Shown here in pieces: positions 34,199 through 42,309 of a stretch of DNA of 64,000 nucleotides; within the stretch, counting starts at the first letter, position 1; each line of letters begins with the position of its first letter. The stretch lies in assembly GCA_030428205.1 (NCBI GenBank), contig JAUIBK010000013.1:1-64000 (forward strand). Direction: 5' to 3'. A program made the translations under genes and the position numbers. This DNA comes from a bacterium. GTDB lineage: Bacteria; Bdellovibrionota_C; UBA2361; RFPC01. The notes beneath the pieces are model-generated. The model was not told where the DNA came from. It searched no databases and was given only the letters and a program-made list of their open reading frames with translations.

Positions 34199-34954
34199 TT
34201 AATTACAAGGTTCAAAACACTTCGTCGCTTGACAAATTTTCAAACATCCGATCGCACCATAGCGAACGTGATCGTGTGACGATGAGGGAACAGCGCAGAT
34301 AGTTTGACACTCTTGAAGAGATTCATCTTTACACCGCAGGCATTTTGTTCTTCCAGGATTGAGTCCTTCTTTTGCGGCATCTGCATGGTTCGCAGATGGG
34401 CACCGTTGTTCCAGACACGATCTTCTACATCGAGCCTTGCTCGCGCTTGAGCCGTCTTTGCACTGAGAAGAGCAGTCATTACTTTCAATCTCGAGGCAAA
34501 AGAGTCCATCTTCTGTGTTATGCTTCGACGCTTGGAGAGGAGTTGTGTCACAACGATTTGAAAGACACGATTCAGTACAACTATGAAAGGCATCACCAAA
34601 TTTGAATCGACAACTATCTTTACAAGAGCTTTTCATCTCGGGTGTGCATGGTTGAGATGTAGGATCAACGGTAAAATCATCCACTGGAGTGCTCAGGCTC
34701 GATGGTGGTGTAGGGGTATTCAAGGTCCAATCTTGGGATGATGTTGGTGTGGGAGTTGGGGTTGAGACAACCCAGTCATCTACAGGAGCAGAACAGGACA
34801 GTTTAGCACACAGCTTTAAGCAACCTTCGAGTGCAAGATCGTCGTGTTGTTTGCAGATTTTACGGCATTCAGCTGATTCTGTGCACTCTTGGGCAAAGAG
34901 AGCTTGTGATATGCACAGGCACAGAAGGAGGGGTATGGCGTGGAGTGCTCTCAT
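34199..34954 (-). CDS. Secreted cysteine-rich repeat protein
   Basis: A signal peptide (MRALHAIPLLLCLCISQALF, then AQE) is followed by several modules with Cys spacing C-x3-C-x(7-11)-C-x3-C (for example CTESAECRKICKQHD, CKDSCRFKFGDAFHSCTESC). A Thr/Pro/Ser-rich linker contains PTPTPTSS. These look like four to five disulfide-linked helical hairpins. The function is unknown. Related Cys-rich exported proteins are at 836 and 49927. Confidence 0.75.
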   Translation of the reverse strand: MRALHAIPLLLCLCISQALFAQECTESAECRKICKQHDDLALEGCLKLCAKLSCSAPVDDWVVSTPTPTPTSSQDWTLNTPTPPSSLSTPVDDFTVDPTSQPCTPEMKSSCKDSCRFKFGDAFHSCTESCLSNRCDTTPLQASKHNTEDGLFCLEIESNDCSSQCKDGSSASKARCRRSCLEQRCPSANHADAAKEGLNPGRTKCLRCKDESLQECQTICAVPSSSHDHVRYGAIGCLKICQATKCFEPCN

Positions 34955-35093
34955 AGAGAGATAGTGTAAACCAAGTTTTCGTTACCGGAAAGCACCTCAG
35001 AGCTGTTGATAACTCTCTGATGAATTCTTTTTCTGTTTTTTACAGTAAAAGAGTATACTCGCATCGACGCATTCATAGAGAAGGGATTTTCAT

Positions 35094-35486
35094 ATGGCCT
35101 TACAAATTACAGATATCATGACACCATGTCCCAATACGATTGAATCACATAAATGTGTTGGGGATGCGAAGCAGATTATGGAAATCGGTGGGATTCGCCA
35201 CCTGCCTGTTGTTGAAGAGGGGGATTTGATAGGCGTTCTCTCGGAGCGAGAGGTGCAGTTAGCAGAGATTGTGGAAAAGGCAATGGGAGGTATGCCGCGT
35301 GTTGGTGAGATCTGCAAACGAGATCCTCATATAGTGTTTGATGATACACCTCTTTCCGAAATCGCTGCTCAAATGGCTGAGCGAAAAATTGATTGCACTC
35401 TTATTGCAGATAAAAATGCTGGTTTAGTTGGTATTTTTACAACCGTTGATGCTTGTCGATCGATTCAGATTCTCTTGGAGGGATAA
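35094..35486 (+). CDS. CBS-domain protein, 130 aa
   Basis: Two CBS motifs fill the protein: ITDIMTPCPNTIESHKCVGD ... GGIRHLPVVEEGDLIGVLSE, and ICKRDPHIVFDDTPLSEIAA ... LIADKNAGLVGIFTTVDACR. Such pairs bind adenine nucleotides and act as sensors, here as a stand-alone module. A GAGAAGGG lies about 9 nt before the ATG. The gene is monocistronic and convergent with the TrmB-like gene. Confidence 0.92.
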   Translation: MALQITDIMTPCPNTIESHKCVGDAKQIMEIGGIRHLPVVEEGDLIGVLSEREVQLAEIVEKAMGGMPRVGEICKRDPHIVFDDTPLSEIAAQMAERKIDCTLIADKNAGLVGIFTTVDACRSIQILLEG

Positions 35487-35581
35487 TATTTCGATATATC
35501 TTGTGGCCAATTCTTGCTCTCAAGAAAGATCTGCGTTTCTGATTTTATTCAAGGAAGAGCAAGAAAAATGGTTCATGATCT

Positions 35582-35823
35582 ATACTCCCCGCACTTGAAA
35601 TTACCGGTTCAATGAGTAGCGGTAGCGGGGAGTATCCCCCGCCCGTCTTCGCCAAAGGCTACGACGTGGTCCTTAAGAGCTCAGGTCACGACGAAGCTCG
35701 AAGAGCGTAGTCGGAGAGGGAAGATACATACCCCCGCCAAAAAGCGATAAGGCCTGACCAGGTCCTTTCCACAAGAAGTGCCTCTGTTTATCGAAGCTAG
35801 GCATTTTCATTTGCGGGGGGTAT
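35582..35823. repeat. Family B mosaic carrying the family A core
   Basis: Hairpin 1 (35582-35635) has arms ATACTCCCCG/CGGGGAGTAT and the same loop, inverted, as the hairpin at 32987. The core (about 35636-35725) matches the middle of the family A elements (CGTCTTCGCC, GACGTGGTCC, GCGTAGTCGGAGAGGG). Hairpin 2 (35728-35823) has arms ATACCCCCGC/GCGGGGGGTAT and a loop homologous to that of the hairpin at 32736. The last 27 nt encode the C-terminus and stop of the TrmB-like gene. Confidence 0.82.
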
Positions 35824-36498
35824 AGAACAAGCAAACGAATAGAGCTTATGCCCACTCCTCACATATTTTCTCTCAAATGGAGTAATCGGCTTCCCGCACT
35901 CAAAAATATGCATTCTTCCTTGATGTTTGCCACCAACTCGAACAGCCAATGCAAACTCTTCAACATATGTATGCCAATTTGATCTCAGCTCGATAGAATC
36001 AGAAATCTGCAGTAACGCGGCAAAGGCCGGGTGCCCATGCCACCGTCTCTGAAAGTGTTTTGGCTTTGGCCAAGGGTTGGGATAGAGAAGGTAGTGCTTC
36101 TTCATTGTTATCGAGTGCTCCGCAAAGAGCCTCCACAAGTCTGTTGCCTCAGCTCTGATGATAAGAGCGTTTTCGGGGGCTCGCCCTACTTCTTTTTTGA
36201 ATGAGTTCTTGTAGGATGCGTGGCGGGTTGTTCTTAGGGCAGACTTATCAATGCCAATCACAAGAGCTTCTGAGTTCTCATGTGCCAGTCTTAGAGTGCT
36301 TTCTCCGACTCCACAACCTGAATCAAGTATCAGTGCGCCTGAATGGGAGTTGAGGAGAGGAAGTAATTTTTCAAAACACTCCCTACTGTATGAGGCGATG
36401 GGTTTGAGGTAGGGAGTTTGTAAGTGGCGCGCAACAATCCGACGTGTATGTTCATAGCAAGAATCTTGCGGTGAGTGTACTTGACGACTTTGCTCCAT
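35797..36498 (-). CDS. TrmB-like tRNA (guanine-N7)-methyltransferase family protein
   Basis: The SAM site is LILDSGCGVGESTLRLA with acidic GIDKS, and the family signature PNPWPKPKHFQRRWHGHPAF matches the PDPWPKKRHHKRR motif of TrmB. It therefore probably makes m7G46 in tRNA, though the C-terminal substrate region is less typical, so another guanine substrate is possible. The last eight residues and the TAG are encoded by the flanking repeat. It is divergent from the aminotransferase at 36526. Confidence 0.8.
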   Translation of the reverse strand: MEQSRQVHSPQDSCYEHTRRIVARHLQTPYLKPIASYSRECFEKLLPLLNSHSGALILDSGCGVGESTLRLAHENSEALVIGIDKSALRTTRHASYKNSFKKEVGRAPENALIIRAEATDLWRLFAEHSITMKKHYLLYPNPWPKPKHFQRRWHGHPAFAALLQISDSIELRSNWHTYVEEFALAVRVGGKHQGRMHIFECGKPITPFERKYVRSGHKLYSFACSIPPANENA

Positions 36499-36525
36499 GG
36501 CAGAATGAGCGTATCATATCCTTCT

Positions 36526-37746
36526 ATGAAGACGAATACTCCGCTACGCCCTCTGTCGCAGAGAGCTCGAAAAACTCCTCCCTCGCCGATTCGACGACTG
36601 AGTGGCCTTGCTGAGCAGGCCAAGCAGGGAGGGGCGAAGGTGCATCATTTAAATATCGGTCAACCCGATATTGTTTCACCAAATGAGTTTCTCGCCTCTC
36701 TCCCCCGGTACGCTGACAAGGTCGTTGCCTATGAAGCCTCTCAAGGGAGCCAGATCCTCAGAGAAAATTGGTCTCACTACATGAACGACCTCTTGTCTCT
36801 CTCCACACAACCCAACAACTTTTTGATTACCATGGGAGCAAGCGAAGCTCTCATCTTTCTCTTTATGGCCCTCTGTGATGCAGAAGATGAGATCCTCATC
36901 TTTGATCCAACCTATGCCAATTACATTGGATTTGCGGCTCTTACAGGGGTAAATCTTGTGCCTGTTCACAGTGCCTTAGATGATGGCTTTTGTTTGCCGG
37001 GAATTGATCAAATTGTCTCCAGTCTCAGTGATAAGACTCGAGCTATCTTGCTATGTAATCCTAATAATCCAACCGGTACGACGTATTCTCGAGATGAGCT
37101 CGAAATGTTGCTCAATCTGTGTGAAGAGAGAAATCTCTATCTTGTGGTTGATGAGACATACAGGGAGATAGTTTTTGATGGGAGAGCTCCTCTCTCGATA
37201 CTCCACCTTGCACCTAAGAATAAACGCATAGCAATTGTTGATAGCCTCTCAAAGCGATTTAGTCTTTGTGGTGCACGAATTGGGTGTCTCTATTCCGAAA
37301 ATGAAGTGCTGATCGAAAAATGCCTCAGTATGGCTCAAGCCCGCTTGTCTGCCCCTTCGGTTGAACAGTTTGCTGCCTCAGAGCTCCTTCAGTCAGTTGA
37401 TGCGCAATATCTTGAAGATGCACGCAACGAATACGAGAAGCGTCGAGATGCGTTGTGTGCAAGGTTAAGTGAAATCGAGGGGGTTACTTTTCATACACCC
37501 GGAGGTGCTTTTTATGCTGTCGTACGCCTGCCAATTGAAAATGCTGAAGATTTCTCTTCCTATCTCTTACGAGAGTTTCGAGACAACGGAGAGACTCTGT
37601 TTGTTGCACCAGCGGCTGGGTTCTATATGGGCGCTGGCCGTGGGCTTAATAAAGTGCGTATCGCATTTGTGCTCACTGAAGACACCCTTGGAAGAGCAGG
37701 AGATATCCTTGAAGCTGGCTTACAAGCTTATAGAAAGAAAGGCTAA
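36526..37746 (+). CDS. Class I/II PLP-dependent aminotransferase
   Basis: Fold-type I aminotransferase of the AspC/AlaA type: LNIGQPDIVSP, the LLCNPNNPTGTTYS block, VVDETYREIVF, the PLP lysine in VDSLSKRFSLCGARIG, and the C-terminal Arg region LNKVRIAFVLTE. Start choice is uncertain: the ATG at 36526 best fits the family, while an ATG at 36505 and a GTG at 36475 are in frame. The stop TAA overlaps the ATG of the next small membrane gene. The amino-acid substrate is not resolvable. Confidence 0.9.
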   Translation: MKTNTPLRPLSQRARKTPPSPIRRLSGLAEQAKQGGAKVHHLNIGQPDIVSPNEFLASLPRYADKVVAYEASQGSQILRENWSHYMNDLLSLSTQPNNFLITMGASEALIFLFMALCDAEDEILIFDPTYANYIGFAALTGVNLVPVHSALDDGFCLPGIDQIVSSLSDKTRAILLCNPNNPTGTTYSRDELEMLLNLCEERNLYLVVDETYREIVFDGRAPLSILHLAPKNKRIAIVDSLSKRFSLCGARIGCLYSENEVLIEKCLSMAQARLSAPSVEQFAASELLQSVDAQYLEDARNEYEKRRDALCARLSEIEGVTFHTPGGAFYAVVRLPIENAEDFSSYLLREFRDNGETLFVAPAAGFYMGAGRGLNKVRIAFVLTEDTLGRAGDILEAGLQAYRKKG

Positions 37747-38033
37747 TGGATGACTTAGAAGCTCTTCATGAGCGGCTCAACATTCTTGAGAACTCTCTCA
37801 AAAAGATTACAGAACGTAACCTGCGTGTAGAGGCGGACAAAGCCTGGGAGACCTCTTTTCTTCGTATTGGCTTTGTTACCTTTATTACTTATGTTTGTAC
37901 GGCGTTTGTTTTTTGGCTCATTGGGGTTGAGCTGTACATGAGAAACGCCCTCATACCAACTCTTGGATATCTTCTTTCAACACAATCTTTGAGCTTGCTA
38001 CGGAGTTGGTGGATTTCACACCGGAATTCTTGA
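37746..38033 (+). CDS. Small two-helix membrane protein, conserved hypothetical
   Basis: A coiled-coil N-terminus (LEALHERLNILENSLKKI) is followed by two membrane helices (FLRIGFVTFITYVCTAFVFW and a second around LIPTLGYLLSTQ). Similar small proteins with an LIPTxGYLLSTQS motif occur in many bacteria without known function. Its ATG overlaps the stop of the aminotransferase gene. Confidence 0.75.
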   Translation: MDDLEALHERLNILENSLKKITERNLRVEADKAWETSFLRIGFVTFITYVCTAFVFWLIGVELYMRNALIPTLGYLLSTQSLSLLRSWWISHRNS

Positions 38034-38154
38034 GTTTTGTAGACTCCATCTCCTCATAATCTCGGGCTGAGGGGTTAAGTATCATTTCGCATAAAACTGG
38101 CATAACACCTAAGTGAGCATAGCTGTGTCTAAGGGATAGGATAGTAGAGCTACG

Positions 38155-39113
38155 ATGCCAGAATTCACAATTGAAAAATCGCTTCAAGAAGTCACACAGA
38201 TTCAACACACGGAACAAGATTTACGTGACCTCAAGGGTGTTGGATTACAAGATACCGTAAACAACATGAGTGTGAGAGACCTCCTACGTGAGAGTGAGCA
38301 TCTTAAGCAGCGTGTGATGCCTGGCCAGTGTGAAGAGCTTGAAGCTAAAGTTGACGCAACGGTAGAGACTGCAAGACAGCTTGGCGATAAGGCCACCGAG
38401 ATTATTGATGAAGTAGGAGTCGAAAATCTCGACCCTGATACTGTTGAAAAGCTTGTTGGTGTTCTTAATCTTTCTCCAGAGCAGCGACAGGAGCTCCTTC
38501 AGGGTATTGAGCAAGGTAGTGACGAAGCCGTAGCCACTTTTCAAGCGATGCTCGAAGAGGCTATTGAGGATGGAGCCGATCCGGAAGTGGCATATGCTAT
38601 TGCTGCAGTCCTTTTGGACGATCCCAACATCCCTGCTCATGTAAAAGAAGAGCTACGTCAGCTAGCAAAAGAACTCGTTGAACACATCAAAGAGCTTCGT
38701 GACCTCTTAGAAGATGCCCTTTTGCGTGAGGCCCTGAAGGATTCTCAACCTTTTGGACAAGAGATACGTCAGGCCAAGAAGACGACTCGTTGTTACGACT
38801 CCTCTTGGAGGATGATCCATACGAGTGGTGCCTTGAGCTTGCAAAGCATCTCGATGATGTTATTACGGGAAAGGCCTTCGAAAAGGATGAGAAGAATCTT
38901 TCAGAGCAGATGGCTCTTGAGCGAGAGGAGCAGCGTCTTGAGGAAGCTGCAAAAGATGTCAATGAAGCGATTCTTGCTTTACGACAAGATATCCTCCTAG
39001 CCTCAAGCCCAGAAGAAGTAGCCTCAATAAAAGATCAAGTTTCACGATTTGCTGCGGCAGAGCGCAACGTGAAAACACGCCTTTCCTCTGTACGCGGTAG
39101 AATGGCGGCTTAA
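38155..39113 (+). pseudogene. Frameshifted all-helical acidic protein
   Basis: The frame from 38155 encodes a highly helical, Glu/Leu-rich protein up to about KDSQPFGQEIRQAKK, then becomes arginine/serine-rich nonsense ending at 39000. The -1 frame picks up with the same composition (DDSLLRLLLEDDPYEWCLEL ... LSSVRGRMAA) and ends at 39113. One missing base near 38776-38783 (AAGAAGACGAC) would join them into one protein of about 319 aa. It may be a real mutation, an assembly error or, less likely, programmed shifting. The family is not recognised. Confidence 0.65.
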
Positions 39114-39242
39114 TCACAGCCAGGAAGCTCTCTGAGCTCTGTTTCCAATAGATGTCCAACACAGAGATCCCAGAGAATGTAGGAGTTATAACTACCCTTC
39201 ACGATTCCTGGAACTTGTCCGAACAATACGCGCTACTAATTA

Positions 39243-39312
39243 AATCTCGGTGCTCTCGGTGAACTTGGTGGTGAAAAGAAACAAAAGTGAACCACCGAGC
39301 TCACCGAGATAT
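39243..39312. repeat. Hairpin repeat of CTCGGTG words
   Basis: The left arm is a tandem of 9-nt units (CTCGGTGCT, CTCGGTGAA, CTTGGTGGT). The right arm carries the complementary ACCACCGAG and CTCACCGAG units, around a loop rich in A. It resembles the widespread environmental repeats made of degenerate ACCACCGAG-like words. It lies between convergent genes, next to a family A copy. Confidence 0.7.
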
Positions 39313-39336
39313 TTCGGGCAAGTTTATAAAATTAGA

Positions 39337-39560
39337 CTAGTGCTATGACCAAGAAGTTTTTTCACTTCGTTCAACCCCTTTCTGGTCATAGCACTAGCCA
39401 GCCGTATTGTCCCTCTCCGACTATGCTCTTCGAGCTTCGTCGTGACCTGAACTCGCAGGACCACGTCGTAGCTTTAGCGAAGACGGGCGGGGGTATTCGT
39501 CATTCGGCGAAAAAGTGTTCCTTCCCGTTGGGTGAAAAAACTTTTTTGTCGGAACACTAG
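39337..39560 (-). repeat. Family A modular repeat, full copy, inverted
   Basis: This 224-bp element is homologous over its whole length to the one at 23275-23496 in the opposite orientation. It starts with CTAGTGCTATGACC...GGTCATAGCACTAG, continues through the CCCTCTCCGACTATGC core and GACGGGCGGGGG, and ends with the GTGTTCC/GGAACAC hairpin and CTAG. It lies 50 nt beyond the recA stop. Confidence 0.88.
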
Positions 39561-39610
39561 TAATTAGCCTAATACACAAACATACAATTTGAGCTGAGGC
39601 CTAGAGAGCA

Positions 39611-40726
39611 TCACTCATTCGCAGCTTTTTTCTTGATTGGTCCCTTCTTCTGTTGTGAAGTCTCGCTATTCTTCGCTGTGTCATCTGCAGAAGCGAGCTT
39701 AAGAGGTGCTTTGCCTTCTGGAGACTCAGTCGACTCCTCTTCATTTCCGATGCCAAGCGTCGAAAGAATGAGGCTTCTGATCTCTTGAGCAACTTCAGGA
39801 TTTTCTTTTAAGAACACTTTGGATCCTTCACGGCCCTGGCCAAGGCGTTCTCCTTTATATGAATACCAAGCCCCTGCTTTATCAACAATTCCTTTGTCGA
39901 CGCCGATATCAAGAATTTCACCAACCTGGCTAATACCTTCGTTAAAGATGATGTCGAACTCAGCTTGGCGAAATGGAGGAGCAACCTTGTTTTTCACAAC
40001 CTTAACGCGTGCTCTATTTCCGGTAACTTCGGAATTGTCTTTGATAGAGCCAGTACGACGAATATCGAGTCGCACTGAGGAGTAGAATTTAAGAGCATTT
40101 CCTCCAGTAGTTGTTTCAGGTGAACCAAACATAACACCAATTTTCATACGTATTTGGTTGATAAAAAGAATTGTTGTTTTTGATTTTGAGGTAAGCCCAG
40201 TCAGCTTGCGGAGTGCTTTACTCATCAGTCGTGCGTGAAGCCCTACTTGCTGGTCACCCATCTCACCGTCGATCTCAGCTCGGGGAGTCAGTGCGGCGAC
40301 AGAATCAACAACGACAAGATCTACTGAGTCAGAGAGAATAAGCGACTCGCATATTTCGAGGGCTTGTTCTCCGCAGTCAGGTTGGCTCACGAGAAGTTTG
40401 CTGGTGTCTACTCCAAGTTTCTTTGCGTACTGCACATCAAGAGCGTGTTCAGCATCAATAAAGACTACTGTTCCACCTTGTTTTTGACACTCTGCTGCCA
40501 TATGGAGGGCAAGAGTGGTTTTTCCTGAAGATTCCGGTCCGTATATTTCACAGATTCGTCCTTTAGGGACTCCGCCAACTCCAAGAGCGATATCAAGCCC
40601 GAGGCTTCCCGTTGGTATAGCTTCGATCCCTTCGCTTGGAGTGTTTCCAAGATTCATTATGGCACCTTTGCCGTATTTTTTTTCGAGTTGGCTGATGGCG
40701 GTTTCAAGCGCTTTTGATTTATCCAT
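39611..40726 (-). CDS. recA: Recombinase RecA
   Basis: The strand-exchange ATPase of homologous recombination and SOS induction. Walker A GPESSGKT is at 63-70; [48 protein letters not shown] and [18 protein letters not shown] are canonical. The Lys/Ser-rich tail ([10 protein letters not shown]) is longer than average but normal for the family. A GAAGGA lies 6 nt before the ATG. It follows lexA by 77 nt in the same direction, so a lexA-recA unit is likely. Confidence 0.99.
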   Translation of the reverse strand: MDKSKALETAISQLEKKYGKGAIMNLGNTPSEGIEAIPTGSLGLDIALGVGGVPKGRICEIYGPESSGKTTLALHMAAECQKQGGTVVFIDAEHALDVQYAKKLGVDTSKLLVSQPDCGEQALEICESLILSDSVDLVVVDSVAALTPRAEIDGEMGDQQVGLHARLMSKALRKLTGLTSKSKTTILFINQIRMKIGVMFGSPETTTGGNALKFYSSVRLDIRRTGSIKDNSEVTGNRARVKVVKNKVAPPFRQAEFDIIFNEGISQVGEILDIGVDKGIVDKAGAWYSYKGERLGQGREGSKVFLKENPEVAQEIRSLILSTLGIGNEEESTESPEGKAPLKLASADDTAKNSETSQQKKGPIKKKAANE

Positions 40727-40803
40727 TGTTGGTCCTTCGTTTTGTTTATGAATAAAAAATTAAAATTAAAAAGTCTTAGTTGAGGATACCTGAGTGGCAG
40801 ATG

Positions 40804-41445
40804 TTAATGCATTTCTCGAATGACACCGATGAGCCTTCCTTGAACAGTTACTTCGTCTAGCGTCATTGGTTTCATCGATGAGTTTGCAGGGATGAGCATC
40901 ACTTTTCCATTCTTTAGTCGTCGATATGTTTTTAAAGTTGCTGTTTCATCCTCAAGAAGTGCAACAACAATCTGGCCATTGTCAGCAGTCTCTTGCTTTT
41001 TAATGACGACCACATCGCCGTCACAAATATGCTCGTCGATCATTGAATTCCCACTTACTTCAAGGCAGTACACCTCTCCGCGGCCATCTATCATACTCGA
41101 TGGAATATCAATCGTGGTTGGGTTTTCTATCGCTTCGATTGGCATTCCAGCAGCGATGACTCCAACAAGAGGAACCGCAGTTGGCCCAAGCTCTGGTGTC
41201 GTAATGTCAATAATCTCTAGGAGGCCATCGGCTCCTCGTCTGATAAACCCCTTGTCAGTAAGCCTTTCGAGGTGAAAGTGAGCTGTTGAGACGGATTTTA
41301 CGCCTATGTGCCTTGCGATATCTTTGAGTGTTGGTGCAAAACCGTGCTCGGCGATGAAGTTGCGGAGAAATTCAAGAGTTTGGCGCTGAACAGGAGCAAG
41401 AGTACTCGAGGTAATCTGCGCTGAACTTTGAGGGGATTTACTCAT
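40804..41445 (-). CDS. lexA: SOS repressor LexA
   Basis: An N-terminal winged helix (RQTLEFLRNFIAEHGFAPTL, KDIARHIGVKS) is followed by an S24 self-cleavage domain: cleavage site A99-G100 in GVIAAGMP, catalytic S134 in SGNSM, and K172 in DETATLK. The ATG at 41445 (MSKSPQ) is preferred to the upstream in-frame ATG at 41496 because normal LexA begins there. It is upstream of recA and divergent from a receiver-domain gene. Confidence 0.97.
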   Translation of the reverse strand: MSKSPQSSAQITSSTLAPVQRQTLEFLRNFIAEHGFAPTLKDIARHIGVKSVSTAHFHLERLTDKGFIRRGADGLLEIIDITTPELGPTAVPLVGVIAAGMPIEAIENPTTIDIPSSMIDGRGEVYCLEVSGNSMIDEHICDGDVVVIKKQETADNGQIVVALLEDETATLKTYRRLKNGKVMLIPANSSMKPMTLDEVTVQGRLIGVIREMH

Positions 41446-41513
41446 TTTGTACTCCCAAAATATACTAGAATAAGAAAAGCTAGTGAAAACAGCCAATTAT
41501 ATATTCGCTACAA

Positions 41514-41539
41514 TTCTAATATATGCAATTATACTAGAA
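41514..41539. promoter_or_regulatory. Inverted repeat between lexA and the receiver gene, possible operator
   Basis: TTCTAATATA, six bases, then TATACTAGAA: 10-bp arms with one mismatch. A further half-site TATACTAGAA lies at 41461-41470, close to the lexA start. The position suits an autoregulatory site, but the same motif is not seen before recA, so assignment to LexA is tentative. Confidence 0.35.
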
Positions 41540-41659
41540 ACAAGCAACCCCTTTTTGAGTAACTTTGTTCATTCTTTTCTCATTCCTGCCGACCTCACTA
41601 TTGTGAGCGTGGTTTATTCAAAACCTCCAGAACGAATAAGACTAGGAATTTATTCAGCA

Positions 41660-42061
41660 ATGCCGAAGAAGAAGGTTAAATTACTCGTTGTTGATGACCA
41701 CGACAACTACTGTGAGCTTCTCGAGCAGTCAGCAGATATCTGGAGTGATACTCTTGAAATTGAATGTGAGTTCGTTGAGAGCGCCAAAGAGGCCTTTGAG
41801 CGTATCATCGACTTTACTCCAAACGTCATTATGGTCGATGCCTTCCTCTCAGATATGAACTACGTGGACTTTCTTGAACAATGTCGGGAAGGTGGAACTC
41901 CTTTGATTGTGACTAGCTCTACGCAGTCTCCATCCATCGAGCGAAGTGTTGTCGAACGGGGTGCCAGGGCTTATATTCCTAAGACGGATGACCCGGATGA
42001 AATTGAGCTTTTGTTGCACCAGATAGCTCATTTCGCTGAAGAAGTTGACGCAACTCATTAG
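41660..42061 (+). CDS. Stand-alone response-regulator receiver domain
   Basis: The 133-aa protein is a single CheY-like receiver: acidic pair D12-D13 (LLVVDDHDNY), phospho-acceptor D60 (NVIMVDAFL), the Ser/Thr switch in VTSSTQ and K108 (AYIPKTD). There is no output domain, so it would act through partners. The frame is open upstream to 41483, but that part includes operator-like DNA; the ATG at 41660 is the natural domain start. Confidence 0.85.
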   Translation: MPKKKVKLLVVDDHDNYCELLEQSADIWSDTLEIECEFVESAKEAFERIIDFTPNVIMVDAFLSDMNYVDFLEQCREGGTPLIVTSSTQSPSIERSVVERGARAYIPKTDDPDEIELLLHQIAHFAEEVDATH

Positions 42062-42102
42062 TCGCTTCTCTTCATTTTAACTGTATTGCCTTACGAGGAG
42101 CT

Positions 42103-42309
42103 ATGCGCATACTTCTCATGTTTTTTCTCGTCCTTCTTTCGGGGTGCACTCAGGTTGCTTTCTATGAGAAGGAGCACTTCTCACACCACGTTATGCAGTT
42201 TGAGTCTGATTCAAGTGAGGCTCACTTTGAGCAGAAGGTTCTTTTCTCGAAAGAAGGCAGTGTCGGTGGCATTGGTGCAGGTGCTGGTGGAGGTTGTGGA
42301 TGTTACTAA
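42103..42309 (+). CDS. DUF4266 lipoprotein with Gly-Cys tail
   Basis: A 68-residue lipoprotein (MRILLMFFLVLLSGC) with the conserved SREG-like FSKEGSVGG block and a C-terminal GGGCGCY tail, as in the DUF4266 family. GAGGAG lies just before the ATG. Its last codons also contain the GGAGG ribosome binding site of the next gene. It is first of a four-gene set with DUF3570, a TlpA-like thioredoxin and ApbE. The tail might be a modification or metal/flavin site; this is conjecture. Confidence 0.85.
   Translation: MRILLMFFLVLLSGCTQVAFYEKEHFSHHVMQFESDSSEAHFEQKVLFSKEGSVGGIGAGAGGGCGCY

Noticed and set aside
38155..39113. Type III secretion gatekeeper (YopN/HrpJ-like) identity for the frameshifted helical protein.
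   Set aside because: Only general helical and acidic character is shared; no HrpJ motif is visible and no other secretion genes are nearby.
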